Shown one piece after another: positions 47,628 to 60,515 of a stretch of 64,000 bases of DNA (the stretch's first letter is position 1; each line of letters starts with the position of its first letter). The position numbers were made by a program, and so were the translations under genes. The notes beneath the pieces are model-generated. The model worked only from the letters and a program-made list of their open reading frames with translations. It had not been told where the DNA came from and did no database searches. This DNA comes from Vermamoeba vermiformis (taxonomy: Eukaryota > Tubulinea > Echinamoebida), in contig JBEWZL010000124.1 of assembly GCA_045837725.1 (NCBI GenBank), positions 124,001 through 188,000 of the forward strand, in the 5' to 3' direction.

Positions 47628-50600
47628 TTTGGTGCGCCCTTCGCCTGAATCCGTACTCCGTCTCTGCAACCGCGCCTTCATTTCCACGTAGCTAATGGAG
47701 AAGAATACGCCTGTTTCACGCTCGTCCTCTAGAAAGGGGGAGAAGCGTCCGTCACATCTGTCAACGTACCACATCGAACAAACTTCAAACGGTAGTGATC
47801 ACGATTTTTGGGTCGAACATCATGGGAGCGATGACTCCGACGACCAGATTACTTGGGACGATCTTGCCTATCTCGAGTCAAGCTCTGAAGACAGTTCCGA
47901 AGTCGAGCACAACCCGTCACATCCAAGATCTGTGAATCGAAAGATCGAACCGACATCGGAAAAGAAGTCCAACAAGAAGAAGAATGTCCTTAAGGAATTT
48001 CTGGTTACCCATGCGACTCTTTTGAAATCACTGTCGATCGAAGTCAAAGCGCTGCGTAAAGAACTCGATGAAACGAAGCGCAAGAAGAAGAGCAAGAAAG
48101 CTCCGCAAGAAGATCTGAATAAGACTATTTATCGTCCTTCTACTGAGCGCGATAACGATTCTGAGGACGATAGATCTGAAACTCCGCCCAAGAAGAAACT
48201 GTCCTTCAACACTCCAGGACACTCAACGCCTTATCGACCTCGAGGCGAAGAAGGACTCATTAATGACGATGGTCCTTATTTGGAGATTGGTCTGCAAGAG
48301 TCCATCAAGTTTCCTGCTGGTGCCGACCAACTTGAGACTTTCCAAGGCGAACAAGGTGACACGTTTGCGCTTTGGTGGGCTCACTTCCGTCGAATCTCTG
48401 CCAAGTGGAGCGACTCTGTTCGTCCACGTGCTGCTGGCTAAGTTTGGCCGCAATCCTCGTGCATGGCTCTTGAATGTGCTTGAAAACAAGATCACGTGGA
48501 ATGGTCTTGTCAATGAAATCGAACGCGCGTACTCGTCCCTCAACTCTGACACGGAGTTGCGCCAGAGCATGCGAAAGCTCAAGTGGTTGCCGAGTACCAA
48601 GAAGACTGCTCAAGTTTGGCTCCAGAAGATGGAAGCTCTGTGCGTGCGAATGAAAGAGAAGATCCCCGACAAGGAATTCTTGCGTCTGATCTTTGATGAC
48701 TGTCTCCCGGCGAAAAATCGCATGTATTTAGGAGACCCTGACAATTACTCGACGTATTTGGACTTCCGTGCAAAGTTGCTTCAACACGAGCTCACCTTCA
48801 TGCAAGTGCTAGAAGAAGAGAACAATGAGCGTCAGAAGAACCACAACAATCGCGGTAGTGCTAAGAGTCCTGCCCCTGCAAAGGCCCAGTCAACAACTGC
48901 TGCCACTACGACCCCTGCGACGTCAACGACAACAGACGCCGCCACGACCGAGGTAAAGAGCAAGCCGGATGCATCAGGCGTCACTTGCCATTATTGTAAG
49001 CAATTGGGTCATTACAAATCCGATTGCCCTAAAAAGAAGCGAAATGCTTTCATGTATGTCGCTTCTTCCGATCCAGGACCGTCCGAGGAGTCTTCGTCTG
49101 ATACTGATGAGGACTCTGAGGAGTCTATTCAAGGCTCTCCGGGATCTAGCGTAGCCATCGAGCCTGTTGACGAAAACTCCGCTGAGCCTGTCATCGTCTC
49201 AGTTCATCATAGTTCGTCAATGCATCAACAAATACAGGCATCTCGCGGCGATGGAGACGCTAGCCCACCCGTCCCCGATCGGCAAGTACCTCTCTATTCT
49301 ATCCCACAACGCGTGTGGATGCCAGACCTGATTGATACTGATGACTTCGGAACACCAGTTCGCTGGACTACACAACAAATTATTCCAACCGTCAACAACG
49401 CTGTTGTCCCGGATTTCCCGATCCCTGGTGTTCTTCCTGACACCCCTGGCTCGTCCCCCGAGCTGCTGATTCAGTTTGACGACATGCCTCAGCCCGAGCC
49501 TGGCAACAACACCAACGTTCAAGTGCCTGGTTCACCCCCTGTTTCTGTTTCAACGGAGACATCACTGCCCTCGCCCTTGAAAGACATCGTCATAGGCGAC
49601 AAGAAGAGCCGTTTGTCCTCCGTGACTCCTGCTGAGACCGTCGTGACTATCGACGAGAACCCCTTCAAGTGTCTGTTGGACTCTGGTTCGAACGTCTCGC
49701 TCATTACAGCAGCTGCATTGCAATTGTTGCCTGTTAATAGCTTCACTGTAATCCCCGCTAGCGACTCTTTTAAAGTCGGCAATAGCGAGTCTGTCTCCCT
49801 TCATGGTGCGGTGTATTTGCCCGTGACCATGTGTTCTTTGACTGTTCCAGTGCGTTTTGAAATCGTAGACCAATTCGAAGGCTACGACGTAGTCATTGGT
49901 CTTGACGAGATGATTCGTCTCGACATGGATTTATGTCTGCCGCTACGACAATTTAATTTGCCCGGTGGACATCCACAACTTTTGTGGATTGGCTACGCCC
50001 CAACGCACAAGATCCCTGTCCTGTCCTATGCTCCCGGTCCTTTTGCTGACAAACAGGTCCTTCAACCGTCTGTCACAACCCCTGTCAAAGTACGACTGCC
50101 AGTTGTCATTCCTTCGAATATGTTTTTCCGCATCGTCGATCCAACATGCCAAGATGCGTTTATTTTGACGCAAGATATTATTCAAGGCAGTGACAGTTTG
50201 TTTTATGAGCTCGACGCTTATAATCCTAGACTCGCCCGAGTGCATCTACTCAACGGGTTGCGGATCGCGAACATCGAGATCGTTGGAACTGATTCTCTCT
50301 TTCAAAAAGGGGAGAAGAAGGTCAATATAGAAGACAAGAATAATAACAACATGACTGTTGACCCAGAAGTTCCGACTTCGGCATCTGCTTCGACATCTGT
50401 TTCAACGTCAACGTCAACAAATCAGAATTCCGACTCACAAAATCTTGATCCGGTAATGTTTGGTCTGAAGATTGGCAAACTAGAAGCTGAACAAAGAGCC
50501 AAGTTAGATCTATTGATTGCGAAATATTCATCAATTTTCGATCGACCCAAGAAGTGGGGTGCCAACATCTGCGTTCAGCACCAGATCGAACTGAAGCCCG

Positions 50601-53433
50601 ATGCTGTCCCGTATCGTACAACACCAAGACGCGTGCCTCCTCTCCAACAGAAGTCCCTGGATGATCAAATTGAAGACTTGCTGAAGCGTGGTATTATCCG
50701 TAAGTCCTCAAGTCCTTGGGCCTCGCCAATCGTACTGGTTAAGAAGAAGGATGGGTCTTGGCGAATCTGCATTGATTTCCGCATTCTCAATGACAAGACG
50801 AAAAAGGTTGCCTATCCCTTGCAACGAATCGACGCTGCACTCGACGGTATGGCTTACGCGAAGATCCTCTCGTCATTCGATCTTGAGAAGGGCTATTTTC
50901 AACTCAAGCTTCAAGAAGAGGACATTGAGAAGACTGCCTTCGTAGTACCCAACGGCCACTACGAATTTGTGTTCCTGCCGTTTGGTCTGACCAACGCACC
51001 TGCGACTTTTCAACGTGCCATGGACGACCTCTTCCGTGAAGAACTTTTCAAGTTCCTGATTGTTTATTTGGACGATATCATCGTCTATTCAGAGTCATTC
51101 GATCAACACTTGGAACACCTCGAGATTCTATTCAAGAAATTGCAAGAGGCCAATTTGTACCTCAACTCACCCAAGTGTCAACTCTGTCAAGACAAGGTCA
51201 ATTACCTGGGTCACGTCGTCGGATCCAAAGGTATCGAGACTAATGGCGACAAGACCAAGGCTGTCAATAGCATGGAGCCGCCTCGTAACGTCAAACAGCT
51301 GCGCAGTTTCCTTGGAATGGTTGGTTACTATCGCCGCTTCATTCAAGACTTCGCGACTCTCGCCGACCCTCTGCACAGACTGTTGAAGAAAGATGTCCCG
51401 TGGAATTGGAGTCTAGACTGTCAGTATTCGTTCTTAGAACTCAAGAGTCGACTCACCAAGGCCCCAATCCTTGCTTTTCCGCACATGGACAAGCTGTTTA
51501 TTCTGCAAACCGACGCTAGCAACACTGGTATTGGTGCAGTTCTTGCCCAAGTCCAAGATGGCGAAGAAAGAGTGATCGCGTACTACAGTCGCGCCTTGCT
51601 GCCTGCCGAACGCAACTACCACACCACTGACCTCGAGTGTCTCGCCGTCGTCGCTGCTCTGAAACACTTTCGCTGTTATTTGCTTGGCAGTGAATTCGAA
51701 GTGTTTACTGACCACTCTGCGCTGACTACTTTTCTGACTCGCAAACAAACCTCTGCCAGACTCCTGCATTGGGCTCTCGAACTCGCTGAGTTTGGTAATT
51801 TCAAGATCAGTCACCGTTCTGGCACCAAGAATGCCAACGCTGATGGGCTCTCGCGCCTGGGTTCTGAGCGCGAAGACCAGCCTCGTGTCAATCACGCTGT
51901 TAGGACTATCAAGCCCTGTCAACTGTTTGTCTTGCATGGCACGAAGGATCGTCCTAGCTCAGTACAACTCAACTACGGAGAAATCTCGCAACTTCAACGC
52001 GAAGACGTTTGGCTGAATCATATCTACGAGAGCATCGTCAATAGCAAAGTGCCTGACGACCCTGATGTAGCCAAAAGCGTTGCTGCTCAAAGAGACCTCT
52101 ACGTACTTGAAAATCAAGTCCTGCATCGCATCTACTCTGTCGAATCCAGTCACCGCCGTCACGAGACTCGCAAGCTCGTTGCTGTTCCACGCAGTCAAGT
52201 CCCGACCATTCTCAACGCGATGCACTGCAATGTCGAAGGCTCCCACCTTGGCATTGACCGTACCTACGAGAAAATTCGTCTGCACTTTCATTGGCCGTCA
52301 ATGTATGGTGACATACGCCGCTTCGTTAAGGAGTGCGCGACTTGCGCAAAGAAGAAGCCGCCTGTGCGTTCCCCTGCTGGCCTGTTGATGCCAATCCGAG
52401 CTGCTGGACCATGGGACACTGTTGGTGTCGATATCCTTGGCCCCTTGCCCATCACTCAGTCCAAGCACCGCTATATTGTCGTTTTTACCGACTACCTGAC
52501 CAAATGGGTCGAAGCTTTCCCCATGAAGGACGCTGACGCAAAGACCCTGGCTCGTATATTCGTCATGGAGATCATTTCTCGCCACGGAGCGCCTCGCAAG
52601 CTCATCTCTGATCGTGGTTCAATCTTCCTGTCAGAACTCAGCACTGCTATTTACGAATTCATGAATATCAAGAAGCTGTTTACGACTCCGTACCACCCCC
52701 AGACCGATGGTCTCACGGAGCGATTCAACAAGACTATTGCGCAAATGTTGACAGCTTACGTCGATCTGCATCAGACTAATTGGGATCAAATCCTGCCGTT
52801 AGCGCTACTTGCGTACCGCACTGCCCGTCAATCCTCGACAAGAGAGACTCCATTCTTCATGACCTATGGTCGCGATGCCTTTTTGCCGCTCAATCGTATT
52901 TACCCGTCAGAATTGGATGAAGAGTACTCTCCCGACGAGTATACTTTCAAATTACTCGAGAACCTGAAGGCTGCATTTAAAATGGCTGATGTTAACGAAG
53001 ACACTGCCAAGGCTGCTCAAGAACGCAACTATAACCCTGGACGGTGACATTTGAAGTCGAACAACTGGTTTGGTACTATTCTCCGAAGCGTGTCAAGAAT
53101 CAAGTTCAAAAGTTAAGCCCACTTTGGACTGGACCGTACCTCGTCGCTCAACAGCTCAGTCCTGTCGTCTATTTGATTGAAGACATTGACACTGGCAAGA
53201 AATTTGCTGCGAACATTCAACGACTCAAATCGTGCGAAATTTCATACGCTGAAGCGAAGAAACTCCGCCTTCGAGGCCTGCAACTACGCGACTCAGCTCA
53301 AAAGGGGGAGAAGATTCCTGAAGAATTGACCCCTACGGAACAGAAATTTTTAGAACAAGTTGAAGCCATGGACAAGTTCGACCTGTTTGACAAAGCTGAA
53401 TCTGATCCGTCAAATTCAACATCCGTCAAACAA

Positions 53434-54572
53434 GGGAGGAACTTTTTTAAGGGGCAAAATGGTACGATTATTAATGATCATATGATCAACTTTACAAAAT
53501 CATTTCCCATCATATGATGGCTGCAGTTTATCATATGATAAATTTATGCAAGCCCAAGCAACCCCTGGGCAGGATTTCACCAGGGCACGTGCGCGGAGCT
53601 TAATCGTTGCATGTTCAACAAGTCACTCCCGAGTTTAACACAACCCTCAATACATGATATCATTTTTCGTTTATATAACCTGCTACACTAAGCATTCACC
53701 TTTCACCAACGTGAGGATGCAATGCGTAATTCGAGATGGGCCTTTGATTCAGCTCTGTGGCAACTGCAGATCATAATCTCCTCGTGCAAGTATGATAAAA
53801 AATATGCACTTACTAATTGCACTCAATTTTGAGAAGATCCAAGCTGAATTGCCGGTTTGGATTTTGATTTAATTATTTTAAATTTTCTTTCTTTGGCCAC
53901 AAAATTATTTTCATTATCATTCATTAGCCATCACCACCCAGTAAATAAGCAAATTTTAAAATAAGACTAATTTTGAATAATTTACCGAGCATTACCTCAT
54001 CTCATCCGTAACGGTCAAATAATTTTATTAAATCTGAAAAATTGTCTGAAGATTCACCATTTTTCCCCAATTTCATTATCATATTTCCACTATCATTACT
54101 ATCTAAAATTCACACAGGAGTGCTGGAAAACACTGCAAATACTTGAGATCTGAGTGCGCGCACCGATCATGAGGTTCAAGCGGTATTGTTTGTTTTGTAG
54201 TATTATCGGCAATTTAGATTAAAATGTGATAAAAAATTATACAGTGGAATCCACTCCCAAAAGCCCAAGCCATGAATTAGTTATTTAATTAGCAAATTCA
54301 CATCTGGCTTAGATGTTGATGAGTTCACCAAATGCAATCTTACCGGTAAACTACGGAACACTTGTGAAGAATTTTAACAATGTAAACAAGCTATGCATGC
54401 TTGTCTGTTTAACATCAAACTAGAAGGGCATAAAATGGCACTGGCTCGTTAGGCCTACCCACGTGCCACACCACGAGACAATTTGAGCATATGATCGATT
54501 TTATCATATGATGGCACTTATCATATGATCATTAATAATCGTACCATTTTGCCCCTTAAAAAAGTTCCTCCC
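53434..54572. mobile_element. Non-autonomous TIR element nested in the LTR element
   Basis: 1,139 bases with perfect 53-base inverted ends (53434-53486 and 54520-54572), beginning GGGAGGAAC. A 9-base duplication GTCAAACAA (53425-53433 and 54573-54581) flanks it, the size typical of Mutator-like (MULE) elements. Near the ends the palindrome ATCATATGAT is repeated several times (about 53479, 53511, 53530, 54503, 54518). There is no convincing coding region inside, so it is a MITE-like passenger. It must be younger than the LTR element it enters. Confidence 0.88.
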
Positions 54573-54973
54573 GTCAAACAAGAAGCTGAAATTTCTGCGG
54601 AAAATGCTGCTATTGAGCAAATCACTAAAGAAGAGGCTGAATTCATCGTGTCTCCTGAAGACGAAGTATTCCCGATAGTTCCGACTAAGGTCAGTCATTT
54701 CTTTGACGCATTATTCCGAATGTACACGACATTCCGCGACATTTCTACGTTCAAGATTAACAAAATGGCCCAACAACTCGATCAGTTCTTTGATAAGCCG
54801 TTTATTATGGGTTCTACAGAACGAAAGAAACTCCTCGCCGAATTGAAGACTGCTAAGAAGTCCCGATCCGCTCTTTTGAAATTCCTCTTGGATTGCACTA
54901 GCAATTTCATGATTAAATTTGCTAGTAGCATTGATCGCCACCCTGACATACCGTCCGCCTAAAGGGAGGTGAG

Positions 54974-55147
54974 TGCGACGATCCAATGTCGCTTTGGAAA
55001 TTCCGTTTTCCTAAAATAGAAATATTAGTTTGTAAACCGTTTTTGTATCGTTTTCGTATTTCGAATAAAGCACCACAACAGGTATTTTCTTACCTATTGT
55101 CTGTCTCCGTACTGATCTGATCCGTGAAGATAGTCTGCATCTTCATA
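54974..55147 (+). repeat. Right LTR
   Basis: 174 bases, identical to 47454-47627; preceded by the purine tract. Confidence 0.93.
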
Positions 55148-55428
55148 ACACCCCATCGATTGCTGGATTTGCAGTGAAGTCAATCACGTAGCTCGCATGT
55201 TGCACCTCGTGCTCATAAGTAGTAGGCTTATTGACGTCTCTATATTGATGTTAGCACTAACATAATTTTCACGTACGGACCATAACAGTCACTTTATACC
55301 CTGCTTCTCTATATATGCAAAAAGATTAGTACGCCATTAGTTGGTTTCACTGACAAGACAAATTACCTTAAGGCGATCGCAACAGCACTTCCGATGAATC
55401 CAGCTCCAGCAATAAAAACAGTTGCCAT

Positions 55429-55747
55429 GTTCTGCTTACTTTATACTTTTGTATTGTATTTATATATAAGCATTAAGCTTCAAGTTCGTTATTTAAAGAG
55501 TCTCGGAAAAACGGTTCCGCTTGATCTAAATCGCCGAAGCGGCGAATCGGAACAGTGAATCTTCTAGAAATGCAAGTCAATGCTGGACAACACAAAGTCG
55601 TAACGAGCAATTTTTTAAGGAAAAAATGCCTCAATTGGCTATGTGAGGTATAAAATAATGCATAAAATGATGTTGCATTAATCGCATTACAGACCAGATC
55701 CGATCAATTAAGCAATTAATTAAACAATATTATGATGTTTTTTTACC
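55429..55747. other. Intergenic upstream of the epimerase
   Basis: Should hold the epimerase promoter and the 3' untranslated region of LRR kinase A. Bases about 55590-55645 closely match 60340-60395, so the duplicated unit of the two kinases extends past their stop codons. Confidence 0.6.
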
Positions 55748-58700
55748 TTATTTAGTGCTCAAATACACAGTTTCAATTGTTCTTACGACTTCACCAATGA
55801 GTGGTCTGTCGTTCGGTTCTTGCGCCCAACACTGCGAAATCAACTTGCTAATTTGATGCGGGCAGTCTTGCGGCACGGTCATTCTTTTGCCTTGCAGAAC
55901 AAATTCAGCCACGTCCCAGCTGTACTTGAACTCTTTGTATGGCTCGTCTTGTGTTATAATGGCCCAGAGCAACACGCCGAAACTGAAAATATCTGCGCTT
56001 CGGGCGTAATTTTCATTTTTCAAAATTTCTACAGAGAAACCAAAATTAGAAAAATATGAAATTTGTTCGTGAAAAAGACGTAAATGAAAATAAAATATTG
56101 CCAAAGATAAGTTTTTTTTTGGTTTTTTGATACGTACCTACGGCCATATAAATAGGTGTTCCAACGCCCTTTGTGAACTTCGAAGTGACCGAGTCTGACA
56201 CTGATCGTGCAGTACCAAAGTCTGCAAGTTTGACATTGACAATGGCGTCTTTTGAAGTTGACACGACTAATGCATTTTCAGGCTTAATGTCACGATGCAA
56301 AATATTGTTCAAATGTAAGAATTGCAACGCTTCAGCGATATCGAGTGCCAACTTGAGCTTGAACTTCATATCTAACTGTTGCTTCTGTAATAAATGTTTC
56401 AAATCTCCGTTGGTGATAAACTCGGTCAAAATCGCTCTTTTGCCTGTGACACGTGACGCACCGATAAACTGCACGATTGACTTGTGATGCAAGTTCATCA
56501 TCATGCGCACTTCTTGCTCGAACTCACGTGTAATCTCCTCGCCGAGATCTTGCATCTAAATTAGGAAAGTTTAGTACCAGGTGAAATTTCGAGTTTTGCG
56601 AGTGCCTTACTTTGAGCGTCTTGAACGCAACTCGCTGACCACGATACATCGCCTTATAAACAGCACCGAATCTACTCGTCATTAGTAACACTATGTAATA
56701 TGAATCAATAAGCTACTCACCCTCCTTCGCCAATCGCATCGCCTTCAACTTGTACCTCGTCAACATCGATCCACGGCGAATGTTCGCTTGCTGCATCGAA
56801 TTCAATCAGAGAATATATTTCTTCTTCAGGCAGCTCTATCCAGAGTGACACTTGACATTTTGTTGTCATTTTCATTGTCAGCACAAGTTCGACTTCGGTA
56901 CTTCCGCCGTCAGGCACTTCGAACACTTGTGGCGTTGCAATGAGGTTGTATTTGGGCGATATAATTGGTCTGATTTGAACGACAGTGCGGTGCTGTACGA
57001 GTTTGTCGTAAAGAGATCCGACGCTGATCACTTTGGACTTACGAAGTGACACGGTAAAACTATCCCGCACTACCTTATCGACAATCAATAGATTGCCTTT
57101 GGTGCCAAATTTGAAGCTTGTTTTTGACAGCTTGATAGGCAAGTCATCGGGCAGCTTGAATGTGAACTCTTCTGGCGGCGCGGAGTTGTTTTTGACATGT
57201 GACGATGATAGCGTCAACATTTCGACACGGGACTTGAGCTGTTCTTCTCGCTTTTTTCGCGCTCGCACGATAACTATGAGCAAGATCGTGGCTGCAATAA
57301 GAAGTGTTCCAAGAGGCACTGTTAAGCCAACTACTAACGCTATTGACGTCTCAGTTGGGCAACTCATCATGACTGTGATTGTTTTTCCGACAGTTCTGAT
57401 TGACGAAGAATGGCACGAACGTCCTTCGCTTGAAATCTTCATCAAGGAGTCGATTTGACTGCCACCACACGTCGTAGTGATGGAAAAGACAGGCGATTCA
57501 GCCTCAGACTCGGTCATGTCGAACACCATCTCGCCTTCAAACTGCATGCAATCAAGTATCAGGGCATCTTTGTTGCGCACCACGAGCTTGGCATTAGGCT
57601 CAACGATCAAATCTGATAAAAGTTGTTATGTTAGGTCTGCGGCAAGTGTTGATGAGACTTACTGTGAAAAGCTGCTACATTATGAAGGGTTGATAGTGAT
57701 GACGTCGCTCCTGAGTGCACGAAAAGTGTTGATTTGGCAGGACAGTAAGCTGTTTCAACGATTATTACCAAATACAGTAAACAGTTGTGTTTTGATCGTG
57801 TACCGTCATAACAATTGAACTCTTCCAAGGCACAACAAAAAGCATTGCCGTCAATACTGCATTGATTAGACCCCTCTGTGAAGGTCGATGGAAGCGCCAA
57901 ACATCCACGAAGCAAATTGTCACGAACGTGGATCTGCTGCAGAGCTCTCATGCTACTCATCGCTGGCAACGTGCCACTGAACCAGTTCGATGATAAATCT
58001 CTAAGGTATTATATAGATATTAGTACAAAGTTGCATGACTAAAATATACTGTACGTACAATTTCATCAAAGTTTGCATTGTAGCAATTCCGTTAGCAATT
58101 GTGCCGTTCAAGTCATTATTAGACAAGTCCCTATATTATAATATATTAATAAATGAGGTCATAATGCAAGGTATTTACGTACAAGACTTTCAGGGGAAGG
58201 TCGAAAAGTTCGGGCGGGATCGTGCCAGTGAAGGTGTTGTTAGCCAAGTGCAACTCTTGTAAGCGGAATAATCGCGACAACGTTAATGGCAGTGTGCCAC
58301 TGAAGCCATTGTTATCAAACTGCGCCATATTAAGGGAGATTAGCTGGTTAATCGACTCTGGAATTGTCCCACTAAATCCATTGTTTTCCAGTTTTAAAAT
58401 CCGAAGCAGTCCTCGTGTAGTTAATGTTGGCGGGATCGTTCCAATAAAATTGTTGTTGCTAAAGTCCACTTCAGCGATAGTATCCATATAATCAAACATA
58501 TTCAATACGGTTCCGGTCAGCTGGTTGTTAGAAAGGTTGATAGAACGCAGTCTAGTCATTAATCTGTAAGTCATTGGCACTGTTCCAGTCAGCTGATTGT
58601 CGTTCACAGTGAAGAATACAAGCTCTGCAGGGAGAAAATTGGGTGATTCGAATGAAGGCAATGGACCCGAAAATCTGTTGCCGCCAAGTACCAAATCACC

Positions 58701-60197
58701 CAACCTTCGGTTTCTTCCAAGCGCTCTGGGAATGGTGCCAATCAAGTTATTGTTGTTTAGCAAGAGGCTTCTGATCGATGCGAATGTTCCAAATGACTCG
58801 GGAATGACGCCGCTAATTCGATTGTGCGACACTGCAAAAGTGACTAAAGATGACATTCGTGCTATGCTCGGTGGCAACGTTCCGGTGAGATTGTTTATCA
58901 CTAAGTTGAGAGTCTGTAGTAGTTTCAGATTTCCAATTGTCTCGGGAATAGGACCTTCTAGTTGGTTTCTGTAAGCGTTGAAAACCTGCAGGCCGGTGAG
59001 CTGTCCAACGCTCGCAGGAATTGTTCCAGAAAGTCTGTTGACGCTCAATAAGAGTTGTTGTAGCATAGTTAGCCGGCCAATGTCATTTGGTATCGTTCCA
59101 GTTAACTCGTTGTTTTCTGCTTGGAGCCAAAGTAACTTGCGTAGATTCGTGATCGAGTTCGGAAGTGTTCCGCTGAGCCGGTTTCTGGACGCCAAAAAAT
59201 GAGTCAATCCAACCATATTACCAATGTCATCTGGTATTGTGCCACTAATCTGATTGTCTGCAATTAAAAATTGTGTCATGGTGGTGAGCTGCGTAACAGA
59301 TTTGGGGATCGTGCCGGTCAAACTGTTTCCAATGACTTCAAAGCGCACTAATGACTTTAATTCTCCAACGGACTCAGGTATGGTACCACTAAGCCGATTG
59401 TACGCAAGGTCGAACGCCATCAGATTTTGTAAGTGGTTGATCTTGTCGGAGATCGTCCCGGAAAGTTCATTGTGTGCTGCGCCGAAGTACGTGAGATTTG
59501 TTTGATAAATAGATTCTGGTATTGTTCCACTGAGTTCATTTCGCGACAAATGTAATTCTTGAATTTTTTTAAGCTGTCCAAGTTCTGGTGGTATCGAGCC
59601 TGTCAATTTGTTCCCCGCTAGGAAAATGATCTCCAAGTCTGCATTTGCTGCTAGTGACGCTGGAATTGTTCCTTTTAATTGATTCGTGTTTAGCAGAAGA
59701 CGCTGGAGGCGAGGAACTCCGCTAAAATCCGGTATGGTGCCAGAAAATTGATTGGAGGATAAATAAATATAAAATAAATTCGGTAAATTAATCCATGTTG
59801 GTATTATTCCACTAAGCTGATTTCCACCAAGCCAGAGTCGTTGAAGCATTGACAAATTTTTGATCGACTCGGGAATTGTTCCCGATAAGTGGTTACCTTC
59901 TAAATTGATAACGTCAAGCATCAATAAATTGCCAATTGATTCCGGAAGCGTTCCAGTCAGTTGGTTGCTTGGCAGAATGAGCTGGACGACGCGCGAGTTG
60001 AGGCACGCGATCCCCGCCCAAAAACAGGCTGAAACATTGTTTGAAAGCCAATTATCTGATCGAAGCCAATATTGTCCATTTGTGGAGTGGTAAAGTTGAG
60101 TTAATATTGCACGCTCTTCCTCTTGTGGATCGCATCGTGCGCAATTTGTCAAAAATAAAACAAATACTACCAACACACGTTTAAATGATGCGTTCAT
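55748..60197 (-). CDS. LRR receptor kinase of the TKL group, copy A (complete)
   Basis: Eight exons in phase: 58183-60197, 58059-58130, 57804-58000, 57663-57749, 56721-57612, 56611-56671, 56138-56555, 55748-56028; 1,340 residues. Residues 1-25 are a signal peptide (MNASFKRVLVVFVLFLTNC). About 24 leucine-rich repeats of the LTGTIPxxI type, as in plant receptors, follow to about residue 690. A short Cys-containing spacer precedes one membrane segment (TSIALVVGLTVPLGTLLIAA). Between it and the kinase is an Ig-like, possibly MSP-type, domain (TPQVFEVPDGGSTEVELVL). The kinase is intact: GEGGFGAVYKA, VAFKTLK, LHRDIKPEN, DFGTARS, GTPIYMA, FSFGVLLW. It should phosphorylate Ser/Thr (or Tyr) in response to an outside signal. 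Its ligand is unknown. Confidence 0.92.
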
Positions 60198-60515
60198 CTT
60201 GCAGTCATGCTTATGGTATCTGTAATGAAGATCGTTACAAACGAAGAATGATTGAGAGGATATGTGACAGGTATTCGAGGCAATCACAACGTTTTACGTT
60301 TGACACCATTTTAAATCTAAGCAAGCTTCCTGAACAATCTCAAAGTCGTAACGAACCAATTTTTTAAGGAAAAAATGCCTCAATTGGCTATTTGTGACTT
60401 ATGAAGATAAAGAACAAATAATTTTGCACGAATTGCATTGGTTTGGTTCACTTTTTAAGTCCCAGATCTACGATTACTATGATGCAATTAAACAATATTA
60501 TGATGTTTTTTTGCC
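60198..60515. other. Intergenic between tandem kinases
   Basis: Promoter of copy A and 3' flank of copy B. The stretch 60340-60395 repeats the 3' flank of copy A. Confidence 0.6.

Larger units (their letters stand above)
47454..55147 (+). mobile_element. Ty3/gypsy-type LTR retrotransposon, about 7.7 kb, carrying a nested insert
   Basis: Flanked by two identical 174-base LTRs (47454-47627, 54974-55147), each TGCGACG...CTTCATA, with a 4-base duplication outside. A candidate primer-binding site (TGGTGCGCCCTTCGCC) starts two bases after the left LTR. A purine tract (AAAGGGAGGTGAG) abuts the right LTR. Parts in order: Gag-like region with a CCHC zinc knuckle near 48986-49027; aspartic protease near 49670; reverse transcriptase about 50570-51250; RNase H about 51480-51850; integrase about 52180-53000. 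The order protease, RT, RNase H, integrase places it in the Ty3/gypsy group. Identical LTRs point to a very recent insertion. It looks nearly whole apart from one clear interruption: the nested 1.1-kb DNA element at 53434-54572. It sits antisense to the epimerase it splits. Confidence 0.93.
46569..55428 (-). pseudogene. NAD-dependent epimerase/dehydratase-like gene split by an LTR element
   Basis: Host gene on the minus strand. Exons 55367-55428 (MATVFIAGAGFIGSAV, the Rossmann GxxGxxG), 55273-55308, then an exon from 55239 that runs into the LTR element at 55151. The same exon resumes after it at 47449 and ends at 47395. Further exons: 47135-47347, 47009-47077, 46831-46954, 46569-46781. Without the insert the third exon would read across the junction in phase (AIDGV then SGKKSTETLLEV). 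The extended-SDR fold shows in YTSGIFVYG and RPGWVYGLS, near the usual active-site region, and VHVSDLADAYRRAV. The sugar-nucleotide or sterol substrate is unknown. With 7.7 kb inserted in an exon, this copy should be non-functional. Confidence 0.85.

Noticed and set aside
58222-59505. Several plus-strand frames antisense to the LRR region
   Set aside because: They arise from the periodic leucine-rich repeats and read as repeats of PLSRL/GIVP.
58300-60100. Periodic 72-base pattern as a CRISPR-like or satellite array
   Set aside because: It is the codon-level trace of 24-residue leucine-rich repeats in an open frame.
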